A stretch of 64,000 bases of DNA. It comes from Dipteronia dyeriana. Lineage: Eukaryota; Streptophyta; Magnoliopsida; Sapindales; Sapindaceae. The notes under the pieces were generated by a model. That model was not told the origin of the DNA. It did no database searches and saw only the letters and a list, made by a program, of their open reading frames with translations. Positions 12,658-24,951 of the stretch are shown here, piece by piece (positions within the stretch are counted from its first letter, which is position 1; each line of letters begins with the position of its first letter). The position numbers and the translations under genes were made by a program. The stretch lies in assembly GCA_032871835.1 (NCBI GenBank), contig CM065300.1, forward strand, positions 7,645,768 to 7,709,767. The letters are read 5' to 3'.

Positions 12658-13043
12658 TGCTATGGTCTCGTGTCTGTGACGGGTTTAGGGTCGATGAACA
12701 TGTAATGAAGCAAGATCATTCTTCCTTTTGTTACCTATGTTACTGAAAATTGGTATTACTAGGGTGATTCGAGGTATCTTAGGCCTCCTAACAAACAAAA
12801 GTTTGTGTGATAATTTTTAGGATGGTTTTATTCCCAACATTTGTCTGACTAAATAACCTTACAATCATTGTAGAGATTGACATGAATCCTAAATATGATC
12901 AACTCCAAACAACTAACTAAAAAAGATAAATTAACAAAGATTAACATTCCTATGAGGATAATATTCTTCTTATTGACTCTTACTAGACTCCTAACCCTAA
13001 TCTAGTAGCTCGTATCAGCCACGATTCTTGATTGCTCGTATCA
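12658..13043 (-). repeat. 3' LTR of the Ty3 element
   Basis: 386 bp, TGCTATGG...CGTATCA on the + strand, pairing with 17390-17775. The minus-strand purine tract AAGAGGATGGAG (reverse complement of 13044-13055) lies directly inside it, as expected for second-strand priming. Confidence 0.92.
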
Positions 13044-13049
13044 CTCCAT

Positions 13050-14122
13050 CCTCTTGGAAAAGTCCTTGTCCTCAAGGACAAATTTGGGAAAACGATTGTT
13101 AATTTGTGAAAAAGCTTCCCACATGGCATCTTCTAGAGAATGACCTTGCCAATGTACGGGTAATTCTTACTAACCTTGACACACATGTCTGTTTAGCACT
13201 ACTTGAGGTTGAACATGTTCTTTTGCAATGGATTCACCAGGTACTTCTCCAGGGATTGGTGTTAACTTGCCATGCCATTTCTTGAGTAGAGATACATGAA
13301 AAAATTATGAATGCGCGCAGACAGAAGGAACTCCAATCGGTAGGCCACTGGTTCGATTTTGGCCAAAATTTTGAATGGACTGGTTCGTTTTGGTACTGAA
13401 TATTGGAGGTATTGTTGAAGATGAAGATAAACTCATTCTCCCACCTGATATTGTTGTTCCTTGTACCGCCGATCATACACCTGTTTCATACAGTTTTTGG
13501 CTTGATGGAGATGAGTATGTACATGTTTGATCAAGTTATCACGGTCTCTCAAAGCTTGGTCCACTGCCTCCACTTCGGTCATTCCAGGAACATATGAAAG
13601 AAGAGTTGGAGGTGTTCGGCCATACATCACTTCAAAAGGTGTGGTATTATTTACAGAATGTATGCTGGTATCGTAGCATAATTCTACCCATGGAAACCAC
13701 TTGGTCCATTGCTTCGGATAATTCCCGGTGAAGCATCGTAAATACATTTCAAGAGTGTGAGTAACCACTTCTGTCTGTCCATCCGTTTGAGGATGGTAGG
13801 AGGAGCTGACATTGAATCTTATGCTTTGTAGTTGGAAGAGTTCTCGCCAAAATGTGCTTGTAAAAGTTGGGTCCGTGTCACACACAACAGATATAGGTAT
13901 GCCATGCAAACAAAAAATGTTAGTAAAGAAGATCTGTGTCACTTGAGGCGATGTGTAGGGATGTTTGATGGCAATGAAGTGCCTATATTTGGAGAACCTA
14001 TCAACAACCACAAAAATTGTTGTTAAGTCATTTGAATTTGGTAGTTCGTCTATGAAATCCATGGAAATAGCTTCCCAAATCTGTGAGGGAATTAGGAACA
14101 ACTGTAGTAGACCGACTAACAT
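13050..14122 (-). pseudogene. Ty3 integrase and chromodomain-like tail
   Basis: Reading leftwards from 14122, the integrase core shows FVVVDRFSKYRHF (first Asp), a CDTDPTFTS segment where SDRD is usual, and SSYHPQTDGQTE with the final Glu. The C-terminal DNA-binding part continues to about 13433 and then loses frame. Between about 13160 and 13050 a tail with VHWQGHSLEDAMWEAF followed by FPKFVLEDK resembles the chromodomain-type ends of plant chromoviruses. Changes at the second catalytic segment and several frame breaks mean it is non-functional. Confidence 0.85.
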
Positions 14123-14426
14123 GGTGTGTTCGGCCTTGTTACGTTGACATGTATCGCACTACTTGATAAAAACTTTCAACGGGTCATTTGTTTCCTTAAA
14201 AAAAACACGTTTGATTCTTTGAAGGTTTTTATGGAACCCTTCATGGGTGTTATTGTGGAATTCAGCTATGATGTCCTTTGTGAGCGTCGATTCCGCTTTG
14301 ATAAATTTTATATCCTAGAAAAACAACAGCCCTATGTGAACCCTCCATGGTCCCACGACTTGTCCAAGTAAAATATTCTGTTTAAATTTCTGCAATTCTT
14401 CATCAGCTTCATGTTCTTCTGATAGC

Positions 14427-14936
14427 CTATAACAGCTGTGGTGTAGGCTGTGAAATTACCGTTAGAGCTCCATTGGGTTTTCGAGAAAGAGCATCAGCTG
14501 CACCTTTGTCACTCCTTTTTTTATATTCAATAGAAAAATCATAACCCATCAATTTCACAAGCCACCTTTGTTGATCTTCCGTGATTATGGTTTGCGAGCA
14601 TAAAAACTTTAAACTATAGTGATCTGAGCAAACAATAAATTTTTGACCCAACAAGTATGGGTGCCACTTTTGCACGACAACAACCAAAGCTAGCATTTCT
14701 TTCTCAGATGTGGACAACTCCATATTTTTTCCATGAAGAGTCTTGCTAAAAAAAGCTATAGGTCGTTCGTTTTGCATCAAAATCGCTCCAATTCCCATCC
14801 ATGAAGCATCATCTTCCACCACAAACGGTTGAGAAAAATCTGGTAAGGCCAATACTGGTGCCCATGTCATTGCTTCTTTGAGAGCGGAGAATGCTATATG
14901 AGCTTCCTTAAAACAAAGGATTCCATCATTCTTCAA
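14427..14936 (-). pseudogene. Ty3 RNase H domain
   Basis: An open stretch of 169 codons carries the retroelement RNase H pattern: FVVEDDASWMGIGAIL (first Asp region), the SEKEMLALV motif (Glu), FIVCSDHYSLKFL (Asp), and the terminal AADALSRKP typical of Ty3 pol. It is downstream of the RT in the minus-strand direction and out of frame with it. Confidence 0.87.
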
Positions 14937-14999
14937 AAGTTGAGTGAGAGGCCGTGCTATGGATCCATACTTCTGAATAAATTTTTGGTAATACCCCGT

Positions 15000-15700
15000 A
15001 AGACCAGGGAACCACCATAATTCTTTGATTGACTTGGGTGAAGGTCAATCTAACGTTGCAGTGATTTTGTCAGTGTCCATGGCTACCCCATCTCTGTTAA
15101 TCACATGACCTAAACAGTTCACTTGCACTTGCCCAAAGCTACATTTGTCACGTCTCACAAACATGTGGTTAGTTTGTAAATTTTGAAAAACATGAACAAG
15201 ATGTGAAATGTGCTCTTCCTATGTATGACTGTAAATCAATATATCGTCAAAAAACACTAAAACAAACTTAAGAATAATCTCCCCAAAAATCTCGTTCATT
15301 AAAGCTTGAAAAGTGGATGGTGCATTTGTAAGTCCAAAGGGCATGACCAGGAATTCAAAATGACCGTGGTGAGTTCGAAAAACACTTTTCTCAATATCAA
15401 TCTCGTGCATCCGGATTTGGTGATACCCAGATTGAAGATTCAATTTTGAAAAATACTTGGCACCATGCAATTTGTCTAAGAGCTCGTCAATCACAAGAAT
15501 GAGAAACTTGTCTATATCGGTAAGGTGATTAAGAGCTCGATAGTCGACACAAAGCCTCCATGAGCCATCATGTTTCCTAACCAATAAAATCGGAGAGGAG
15601 TAGGGATTGGAACTAGGTCGGATCACACCATTTTTTAGGAGGCCAACAACTATTTTCTCAATCTCATTTTTCTGTTAGTGGGGGTATCTATAAGACCTAA
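15000..15700 (-). pseudogene. Ty3 reverse transcriptase domain
   Basis: The clearest stretch (15219-15626) has [20 protein letters not shown], the [12 protein letters not shown] block, [20 protein letters not shown] and an FFDD catalytic box where FYDD or FVDD is usual. Stops flank this block on both sides, and the RT thumb is visible only as fragments down to about 15000. Confidence 0.88.
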
Positions 15701-16072
15701 CATTAACTGGTATGCTACCTGCCATCAATAGAATCAGTGGTCTTTTTCTCTATCGTGTGGTAAGCCTTGAGGCTCCATAAAAATACTGGCATGTGTCTCC
15801 AAAAGAACTCGAAAGGGCCCATATTCTATCACTTTTTCTTGTTGAGCAACCCTCAAGTGAACGACATATATCTGTAGTAAAATTCCTTATTGTCTTTTTC
15901 TGACTTCCTTGATGATTTGTTCCTCCCCAACCACTCGATTTGTTGGTGAAGCCTCCCCTTGTAATTCTAAGACTTTCCATTGAATCCTGCATTTCATGAG
16001 AAGTTTGTTGAAATCCCAAAGAATGGGTCCAAGCAAACGTAGCCATTGTGCTCCCAAAACAGCATCGTATAC

Positions 16073-16354
16073 TCATAGGGGCAGTAGATAAAAATCTACT
16101 TCCATTGTCACGCCATGTATTACCAACCGTACGCCCTTGCATAATCCTTTGCTAGCTAATTTCTCTCTCTTGGCTACCACCACCTTAAACCGTGTTTCCT
16201 CAGTTGGTAAGAGATGCATTTTAGCAGCTACATCCTTACTCAAGATATTATGTGTGCTCTCTGAGTTTATTAGTAAAATTACCTTCTTTGTTTGAATAAT
16301 TCCTCGGATGCGCTTTGTTTGGGAATTCAACGTTCCAGCGATCGCATGGAGCAA
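16073..16354 (-). pseudogene. Ty3 aspartic protease domain
   Basis: The frame includes the retropepsin region, but the DSGSTHN active site usual in these elements reads NSESTHN here, so the catalytic aspartate codon is lost. It lies between gag and RT, as expected. Confidence 0.8.
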
Positions 16355-16419
16355 AATTTTTGGTGTTTCTTCATCGAATTCTGCCGACCATTCTGGTGTT
16401 CCATCAGGTGATTCTTCAT

Positions 16420-17363
16420 CATCATAGTTCTTGTCAATTAAAAAGAGTCTTTTACACCTGTGGCCCAGAGTAAATTTTTCATCGCAATGAAACAGAGTCC
16501 TTGTTTACGTCGTTCCTTCATCTCGTATGGGATCAAACGTTTGATGTTGGGAAATCATGCTCTAGATGGGGAAGATGATGGTACCAGTGGAAAACTTACA
16601 GGTTCCCCAGGTTCCCTTGTATCTGTGACTGTGAGATGGCGTTGGCCTCTGTTTTGTGCCTCAAACAACCGAGCTAAGCCCACAACTGTTGTGAGAGATG
16701 TCGGTCTTGAAGCTTGGACACTGGTGCAAATATTCTCTTGCAATCCACATACAAATCCTTCAATCTGTTGTGCTTCAAATAACTTTTCGGCTCTGCTCAG
16801 TAACCGTTCATATTGTGTTTGATATTCCTGAACTGAACCATGCTGCTTTAGCTAATTCTCTAAAGAAACCATCATATAGAGTTGGGCTAAAATGGGTGTA
16901 TAACCCTTCCTTCAAGGATTCCCACGTTAGATTATCATTGACTTCCCGATATAACTGATACCACAATTGCACCTCGTCTTCCAGGTGATATGCTACTAGG
17001 TGTACTATCTCTTCTTTAGACGTGCTCTGAAATCGGAAGAATTGTTCTACCCGACAGATCAAACGCGTCAGATTATCGCCTCTATTATACCTGGGAAATC
17101 CAACTTTGCCAATTTTGGTGCTGTGGAATAGCCAGACTCGTGTCGAACTGAACTCTTCTCCTTGCCACAATTAGAGGACTTACCCTCTCCTTCTTCACCT
17201 TTGCTGCCTTTGGTTTTCGTCAATCGAGTATTAATGGTTGCAAACAAATCTTCCTTCTGCTTCATCATCTTTTATTGGCCTTTCCGTAACTCACTAACTC
17301 ATACTGTCCTGAGCCTAATGAACCTACCTCTTTCTCCAATCGTTATAATATCTGGTCAGCCAT
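16420..17363 (-). pseudogene. Ty3 gag
   Basis: A minus-strand ATG at 17363 lies just inside the primer site. The retrotransposon gag domain is clear at about 16808-17110: FPRYNRGDNLTRLICRVEQF, LEDEVQLWYQLYRE and LTWESLKEGLYTHF. Near 16470-16430 a partial zinc knuckle reads HCDEKFTLGHRCK, the first cysteine being lost to a frame shift. Several stops and shifts interrupt it. Confidence 0.85.
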
Positions 17364-17373
17364 GGTTGAACCG

Positions 17374-17386
17374 GGCTCTGATACCA
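17374..17386 (-). promoter_or_regulatory. Primer-binding site (initiator Met tRNA)
   Basis: The reverse complement of these bases is TGGTATCAGAGCC, the usual plant LTR-retrotransposon primer site. It lies three bases inside the 5' LTR. Confidence 0.9.
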
Positions 17387-17389
17387 AAA

Positions 17390-17775
17390 TGTTATGGTCT
17401 CGCGTATGTGAACGAGTTTGGGGTCGGTGAATAGGTAATGAAGCAGGATCCTTCTTCCTTTTGTTACCTATGTTACTGAAAATTGGTATTACTAGGGTGA
17501 TTCGAGGTACCCTGGGACTCCTAACAAACAAAAGTTCGTGTGATAATTTTTAGGATGGTTTTATTCTCAACATTTGTCTGGCTAAATAACCTTACAATCA
17601 TTGTAGTGATTGACACGAATCCTAAATAGGATCAACTCCAAACAACTAACTAAAAAGATAAAATGACAAAGATAAACATTTCTACGAGGATAATATTCCT
17701 CTTATTGACTCTTACTAGACTCCTAACCCTAATCTAGTAGCTCGTATCAGCGACGATTCTTGCATGCTCTTATCA
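17390..17775 (-). repeat. 5' LTR of the Ty3 element
   Basis: 386 bp, TGTTATGG...CTTATCA on the + strand, followed at once by the AATTG target duplicate at 17776-17780. It directs transcription to the left. Confidence 0.92.
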
Positions 17776-18010
17776 AATTGCTACCAGTGATTTATTTGAC
17801 TCCGGTTAGTACCATCTCTTTTTACTCGTGAGGAGAAGGGGGTTGTTAGATAATGTAGAATTGCTCCCTTATGTTTGATGCGATGAGGGAGAGAGGTTGT
17901 TAGTTATAATGCGATACTTGGCGGGTTGTGTAAGGAGGCAAAATGGAGGGAAGCAAAGGATTTGTTTGAAGACATGCCTAGACAAGGTTATACCCCCTTG
18001 ATGTTGTTTC
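17776..18010 (+). pseudogene. PPR pseudogene, unit 1 copy, middle part
   Basis: The PPR similarity resumes right after the Ty3 element (GATTTATTTGACTCCGGTTAG against the intact gene near 9526). It then jumps to a block matching about 9703-9850, including GAAGACATGCCTAGACAAGG at 17968-17987. Internal deletions and shifts abolish coding. From about 18011 to 18433 the sequence is non-coding and shared with 51545-51958. Confidence 0.85.
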
Positions 18011-19195
18011 CTATAAGATTAACTTTACATTCAACTTGTATCCACAAATCGAAACCCTAAATTTCATAAATCGATAAATAAAAAAGTTATAAATCTTAAA
18101 CAACTAACTTATACACCAATATTTTTTTCTTCAACTCGTCTATTTGTGATAAATATTGATATTTGGTGAGCTTCATCAATTAATTATCACCATTCATTAA
18201 GGTGTGGTTGTTTAAATGATCATTTGAATATTTCATCATTAATTTTTAATACTATAGCCTTGTTTTTTTTATGTGTTACATATATTTATGGTTGTTTTGG
18301 GGGAGGGGAAGTATTTCAACTCACAATCAACTCACAATCTCGTGTTATATGTAGGAAAGATACACCATCAGAACAACTTTATCTCGTCATTATACAATAA
18401 CCATTAACATTGATTTGTTAGTTTATCCATGATTAGGGATGACAGCGGGTCGGGTTCGGGTGGGTTTTGTAAAATTCAAACCCTCACCCGTGAAAATTTT
18501 CCCCACCCACGCCCGCCCTCGAACTCGTGTAGGTAAGCGGGTTCACGGACGGGTTTGAACCCGCGGGTTATGGTTGCACCCATACCCTCACCCGTGAACC
18601 CTTTAAACAATGCTGATTTACGAGTGGATGTCTCACCTGCGGGATACCCACAAACCCGTATCCCACGAACCCGCAATTTATCATTTGTAAATTTCCACAT
18701 ATAATCACTTATTTGATACTTAATTGAATTAAATTTCTATTTCTAATTCCCTACTTGATACATTACAAAACAATAATAACCATAAAAATAAAATGACCAA
18801 AAATAATTCAAATATCTATGAATGTTTATATACAAGTATTTTATTTATACGGGTTCACGGGTCCAATCCGCGGATTCATTTTTCCAACCTGCATCCGTCC
18901 ACGAACCCACCGGGTTTTTCATTAAACGGGTTCGCGGGTCATAAATTCACCATCCACACCCAACCCTAGGGTGCGTTTGGTACGCGGGACATGACAGGAC
19001 AACGTGAGACAGTTTGTTTTTATCCCATGTTTGGCGCGTCCTTACTCCTTAGCATGGGAGAGGACGAGACAAGGCGGGACAAAAATCACAAAAACTTGTC
19101 CCACCCAAGACCCTATGACAACTTGTCCCATGACATGGGACAAGTGTCAAAATATCAATTTACCCTTTAAATTTTCAAACAATTATAATCATATC

Positions 19196-19653
19196 CAATA
19201 TAATATTATATATATATATATATTCATATGTATTATTATATAAATATCTATTTATTATTAATATATATTTATATTACATATATATTTTATAATTGTATAT
19301 ATTATAATATATATATTAATAATACATATTAATTATATATATATATATATTTATTTTTATATATTAATAATACATATTAATATATATATATATATTATTA
19401 TAATATATATGATGTGTATATATATTTTAATATATTTATTTATATATTTATATAACACATACGGGATAAGGTGGGACAAAAATCACAAAAACTTGTCTCA
19501 TCCAAAACCCTAGGACAACTTGTCCCATGACATGAGACAAGTGTCAAAAGATCAATATACCCTTTAAATTTTCAAACAATTACAATTATATCCAATAAAT
19601 TATATATTATAATTACATATATTATATTATATTACTAAATATAATAATATAAA

Positions 19654-19717
<64 letters not shown>

Positions 19718-19993
19718 TTACAACACATAATATATATGATTTATAAATATTAATATATATATATATATATATATATTATAATAATATATATAATATAATA
19801 TATTTAATATAAATATATATTCATATGTATTATTATATATATAATATAATATATTTATATTAAATATATATATATATAATATGTAATATAAATATATACT
19901 TATATATATATTATATTTATATAATATATTTATATATCAATATTTATTAATATATATATATATATATTATAATATATTTTATATAATATATTT

Positions 19994-20037
<44 letters not shown>

Positions 20038-20040
20038 ATA
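19196..20040. repeat. TA/ATT-rich simple-repeat array at the left viral border
   Basis: Nearly pure TA, ATA and ATT repeats, including an (ATT)n run at about 19652-19710, interrupted by the 19462-19590 GGGACAAG block. The virus-derived sequence starts directly at its right edge. Confidence 0.9.
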
Positions 20041-20080
20041 TCATTATGTCCTGTTTTTCAGACAGGAAGAATCATAATGA
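20041..20080. other. Inverted repeat at the array/virus junction
   Basis: TCATTATG-TCCTGT at 20041-20054 can pair with ACAGGA (20062-20067) and CATAATGA (20073-20080), giving a two-part stem interrupted by a small asymmetric bulge. Confidence 0.7.
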
Positions 20081-20119
20081 TAGATATAAGCTAGATGAAG
20101 AGAGGGACCTCTCAAAACT

Positions 20120-20980
20120 ATGGCAAACAACATATCTGATAACACTCCAGCTAGACTTTCTTCTGCTATTTCTATTCGTCAAACCCAAACAAACAAACAA
20201 AATACAGAACCTTGTTGAATACACCCATATCCCAGAATCCGCACAGATCACTGAAACCGCTCTCCCCTTGTTGAACCCTTATACCATATTCAAGCGCAGC
20301 AGATCACTCTCCAGAAGAGTCACTGCCCTTATCCAACATCGTTCTCCTCCGATAAAAGAGTATGTCCAATCCACTGTTTTGGATAATTGCTTGATCCCCG
20401 CCTCAGCAACTGAACAATATGTTGACCTAGAAATTGGTCAACCCCTAATTGATAAATGGATCAAAGAAGGCTACTCTCATCTGCACATCGGAGAAATCAG
20501 AATAATCCTTACCCTACATGATAGAAAATGATTACCAGTTACGGCCAGGATTGCCCTTCTCAACACAATCTACAAACAATACGAACACGCCATCATCGGA
20601 ACATGCCTGTCAACCCTTCATGCATGAAGCATGAAGCATTTCGCTCACCTACTATCCCAATTTCAACATCCCTCTCAGGGATCTGAATCTTCACAACTGT
20701 CTCAAGATTCAACTTCAAATAGTAGGAGCTCCTATGATGCCGAATTCCTATATGGCAACGTTGCACCACCAGATTGCTTACAAGCTTCAAGATCATGCTC
20801 TTGATCTTCCCATCCCTGGACATACTGGAGATACTATCTTCATAAAAGCTGAAAGAGAAGATGAGGTTCCCACCATCATCCAGATTCCTAAACAGTTGCC
20901 CAGAGAAAAGCTCACAGAAATCATGCCTCTCAAGTGGATCATTAACTATGAGAAAACCTTTCAAAACACCAGTCATGTTG
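20120..20980 (+). pseudogene. Viral movement-protein region, copy 1
   Basis: A likely polyprotein start lies at 20120, but a TGA follows within about 35 codons. The overlapping frame (20046-20531) carries the conserved segment with WIKEGYSHLHIG and then stops at 20529. A shift follows, and the frame beginning at 20734 carries the later part (HALDLPIPGHTGD). Caulimovirid movement proteins are 30K-superfamily tubule formers. At least three breaks make this copy non-coding. Confidence 0.75.
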
Positions 20981-22500
20981 TCGCCACAGACACCAAATTC
21001 ACCAAGTTAGCTGATGGATCCATCCAGACCACCTATGAACAGATTGGCACTTCTGAGATACAAGTAACCAGTACCTCAGCTATAGAAACACCACCCAGTG
21101 CTCCTCCTGTTTTCCAGGTCCTCATGATTCGACCTGTCACAACCGAAAAAGAGATTCTTATCCATCGTTTTGAACATGATGGATCTTCTGTCTATACAGA
21201 CAAGATCAACAACCATTTTATATGGGACGTTGACCCTGAGATGTGTGATGCAGACTGTGAATGCAGAGCTTGTTACAAACCACGAAAATCGCCTTGTAAG
21301 CCCATTCGCTCTCACCAAGATCCTAAGGACCCTCACAGTCATTGGATTGGTTTACAACCAATAAAAAACAAGTCTCTCTTTATCTATGATAGAGCTCTTC
21401 AAATCCTGAAGGATGAAGGATTACTTCTTGATGAGCCAACAGATCCGGAACATATTCTGCCCCCAACTCCGACTCATGTGCCTTGCTTCATGGCCTCTAG
21501 CTATGATAAGGACTTTCCACCTCTGGAATCCTCTTCAAATCCAAAAAGGAATTTATTTTCCAGACCTTTCATTCAATCTACTGAAGTCTTGCCTGATGGA
21601 TCTCTCAAACAGCCATCACAGGCTGAACAAGTCCTCAACTGGCACACCCGTAACGCTACAGTCCATAATAGAGTTCTCCACTCTATCGACCAGAAGATTG
21701 ACCAAGTCTCACATCATGTTTCCCAACATGACCACCAACTTCAACACTGCGCAACATGTATACAGACTTACAGTTGAGAGTTTCCCGGTTAGATGTTGAT
21801 CTCCACCAGTACATCAACCAATGATACTTTGGCCCTGAATTCGATAGCAAAGAAAGGGAAATCAGACAACTCAAGGACCAGTTAGACCAAATAACTCTGG
21901 ACCACTTTACTAGCACACCTTATATTCCAAGGCCACATCCTTATTCTCCATCCTTGATCTTCCCAACTCAATCGCCACTACCTCCTTCCAAGCCCCCTAA
22001 CCATACCCAGTTTTTCAAATCAATTGGAGATCTTTTCAGAAAATACCCACCTCTACCTACACATCCTGAACAGCCTTTCTCAAGTAGGACGAAAAGGTCA
22101 TCTCCCCGAAAAAAGAAACCACCAGGCACCCACAAGCATTCACCACTAGATCATGGGAAGCATGCCTTTTATGCAGCTTCTCATCAATTTTCCTCTCCGG
22201 AAACCTCTTAACCCACAGAATCCTCTTATGATTCCCCCTCTTCATGGGAAAAGTATTCCCCTGATTCCTCAGACTCTCCGGACTCCTCTGAACATGCCAA
22301 TTACTTAGATCCAGACGCATTGCCAGATCTTTCCCAGATCTATTTGGCTTCCAGAGCTGATCCACAACCATCCACCCATACAGTAGACACATCTGAATCT
22401 TCAGATGAGACCTCTGTGGAACCAGCTCCTATAGTCGACGAACCGCCTGACCAAAGGAACAGGGCCCAGGCCCTCCTCAGAAACCTACAAATGGCCTTTG
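20981..22500 (+). pseudogene. Viral polyprotein spacer region, copy 1
   Basis: The open frame to 21777 and fragments at 21954-22211 and 22320-22520 are rich in Pro, Ser, Asp and Glu. They lie between the movement and coat regions. No catalytic motif is seen. A cysteine cluster, CDADCECRACYK, is encoded near 21249-21284. Stops at 21775 and 22209 and shifts break the frame. Confidence 0.6.
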
Positions 22501-23345
22501 GTTTAATTTTAACGACCTAGCTCCTCGACAATGGATAAAAAGAATGTCAGAAATGAGCGTCTGGCTCGACCAGCAGACAGCAAAACGTGAGGACGACATA
22601 GAATCCATCTTGAGAGAATTTGTCTCCAGATTCACTGGATCTCTCAGGGATTGGTACCAGGCTCTTGGAGAATACAGGCAACTGCAACTGGTTTGATGTG
22701 GGTCTGTATCCCATGCTGTGGGAATAATCTTCCGAGAATTTCTCGGAGATGCCTCCAAGTTCTACAAACAGATCAGGCAAGAATTCTTCGACATGCGGGT
22801 TTGTTCTCTAGACAAAAGAGACATAGATTACCACTACAGACGCATGTCCTTCAGGTACCATGCTCTCGGTGGAATCAACGATGAAACCTTAAGACATGTA
22901 TACTTGAACTCTCTCCCTACAGAGCTTCAGGGAGAACTCCAGAGAATAATTGAGCTCTCAGGCAGAGGCCTACGAGACATTACTCTAGGAGAAATCCACA
23001 TGTTCACCCATACTGCATTAGATAAGCTCTGTGCCACCCAAAGAGTTTTTGCAAAGATGATCAAAGAGGGTAGAAAGTATGACAGATACTGTAAATTTCC
23101 TCCGACCTACCACCTTAAATGCAACTCCACTGAACACTGCAACTGCAGAGCAAACAGGTCCTACAAAAGAAGGCCTTCCAGGAACCAACCCCGTAAAGAG
23201 AACAATTCCTTAAACTCCAGGAGGAATAGAAAATATAAATATTACATGAAGAAGGCAATGAGATCATGGAATAAGTCTAACAAGTGCTTTACCTGCGGAC
23301 AAGAGGGTCACTATGCCAAACAATGCCCAAATAAAAGAACAAAAT
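22501..23345 (+). pseudogene. Viral coat-protein region with CCHC zinc knuckle, copy 1
   Basis: A long open stretch starts at 22718, after broken 5' coding. It includes a basic Arg/Lys-rich segment (about 23150-23280) and then CFTCGQEGHYAKQC, a perfect C-x2-C-x4-H-x4-C knuckle. This arrangement is typical of the capsid region of plant pararetroviruses, where it binds nucleic acid. Confidence 0.8.
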
Positions 23346-23589
23346 CGGCTAAGCTCATTCAACAGCTTAGACAGGTTGCTGATGAAATCCCCTCAGATGC
23401 TGACATTAAATCTTTCTTCTCAGAACAAGAATATGTCAACCAGTTGACCTCTTTCGTGGTCCAAGATTCAGACGACTCCAGTACTTCCTCAGATCAGACA
23501 GGATACACAGATCTTGATTCTCCTTCAGAAATTTATCAAGCCACCAGTAATGGTAGTTCAGGCCCTCAAGTCAAAATCCAGATTTTAAC

Positions 23590-23890
23590 GATGAAATATT
23601 CTAAGACAGTTCATGTCATTGCCTATTTTGATACTGAAGCACATTTCTCAATGATGAATCCCAACGTTCTTCCTTCGGAAGCCTGGAAAGAAGAGAAAAA
23701 TGAGTTTCTGGCAGCAGATGGACAAACTTTCAACACTTACCTGATCTCCAAACACAAGGTTGGCATACAGTTTTTCCCTTCATTCACCCTTTGGACTCAT
23801 GTCATTGGGACACCTTTCCCAGATAATGATATCCTCATCGGATGGGACATCTACAGCCAATCCAGAGCCATCAGGATCCTTCCTAACTGA
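23590..23890 (+). pseudogene. Viral aspartic protease region, copy 1
   Basis: The retropepsin-like active site reads YFDTEAHFSMM, with the essential glycine of DTG replaced by Glu. Downstream, DNDILIGWD fits the second half of the fold. A TGA at 23888-23890 ends the frame before the RT. Confidence 0.75.
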
Positions 23891-24121
23891 ATTCGCTACA
23901 AGAGAGAATTCAAACCTTTCATCGACATCCCCAAGATTTCCCCCCTTTCGATTATCAATCCAGATTTCCAATAAATTCAAAGGCAGCTCATCCAATTTTG
24001 CACTAACAGCCATGCAGACTTCAAACATCCTCGCCCGCTGTGGAAAAACCCTGATTTCTTCATTAGACTCCCTTTCAAACTCAATGAGGATGTCAACCCA
24101 ACGAAAGCTACTCACTCGGGA

Positions 24122-24951
24122 ATGTCCCCCTCTGACTTATCTTTGGCAATTGAAGAGTGTAAACAGCTGCTCAGCCAGGGCCTGATAGAATCCACCTCCT
24201 CCCCATGGGCTTGTCAAACTTTTTACGTTGAAAAAAGATCAGAACAACTCAGAGGAAAGAAAAGGCTCGTAATTGATTACAAGCCTCTTAACCTCTTCCT
24301 CCTCGATGACAAGTTCCCAGTTCCCAGTTCCCAGTTTCCAGTTTCCAGAGCCAATACATTGTTTTCCCAGCTTCCTAGAGCCACTGTTTTCTCTAAATTC
24401 GACTTGAAAGGAGCCTTCTGGCAAATCGATATCCACCAGATGACAGACCCAAGATGGCTTTCTGCCTCCCGAATGCCCAGTACCAATGGACAGTCCTACC
24501 CTTTGGCCTAAAAACAGCCCCCTCACTTTTCCAAAAGGCAGTCACCAGAATTTTCAGTCCAATTCTCCATACTGCCCTGTTATACATCAATGATATTTTA
24601 CTATTTTCATCAAACAATAAATCACATGATAAGCTCCTGCAACAATTTCACCAGATCATTGACAAATACGGAATCATGCTATCCGATAAAAAGAGCTCAA
24701 TAGGTGTTACTGACATTGAGTTCCTTGGCATGAAGATCAGAGATGGTTCCTATGTCCCTGGGCCTCATCTGGCAAGACAGCTCCTTGCCTTTCCAAATTC
24801 GAACCTCTCACAAAAGCAGATTCAGCAGTTCCTTGGCATTGTCAATTATATCAGAGATTTCATCCCACAGGCAAGCCATTACACCACATGTTTATCCAAG
24901 CTTCTCAAGAAAAATCCTCCCCAATGGGATACCTCTCACTCGAAGCAATAA
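24122..24951 (+). pseudogene. Viral reverse transcriptase region, copy 1
   Basis: The first stretch has RLVIDYKPLNLFLLDDKF, then SKFDLKGAFWQIDIH. It overlaps a shifted frame with QWTVLPFGLKTAPSLFQKA. The catalytic box reads YIND instead of YIDD. A local run of near-identical TTCCCAG units at about 24315-24345 lengthens the sequence relative to copy 2. The RT is therefore inactive on at least two counts. Confidence 0.87.

Larger units (their letters stand above)
12658..17775 (-). mobile_element. Ty3/gypsy LTR retrotransposon, decayed, chromovirus (Reina-like)
   Basis: The element has two 386-bp LTRs with TG...CA ends, a perfect 5-bp target duplication AATTG (12653-12657 and 17776-17780), and an initiator-Met-tRNA primer site and purine tract in the expected places. 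Domain order on the minus strand is gag, protease, RT, RNase H, integrase and a chromodomain-like tail. All frames carry stops or shifts, so it cannot be autonomous. The two LTRs differ at about 30-35 positions by eye (about 8-9%), so insertion is not recent. The empty site survives in unit 2 at about 51311-51320. Reina-like assignment rests on the short LTRs, compact size and tail, and is an inference. Confidence 0.92.

Noticed and set aside
21076..21342. Minus-strand ORFs across the viral copies
   Set aside because: Shadows of the + strand viral coding region with no domain content of their own.
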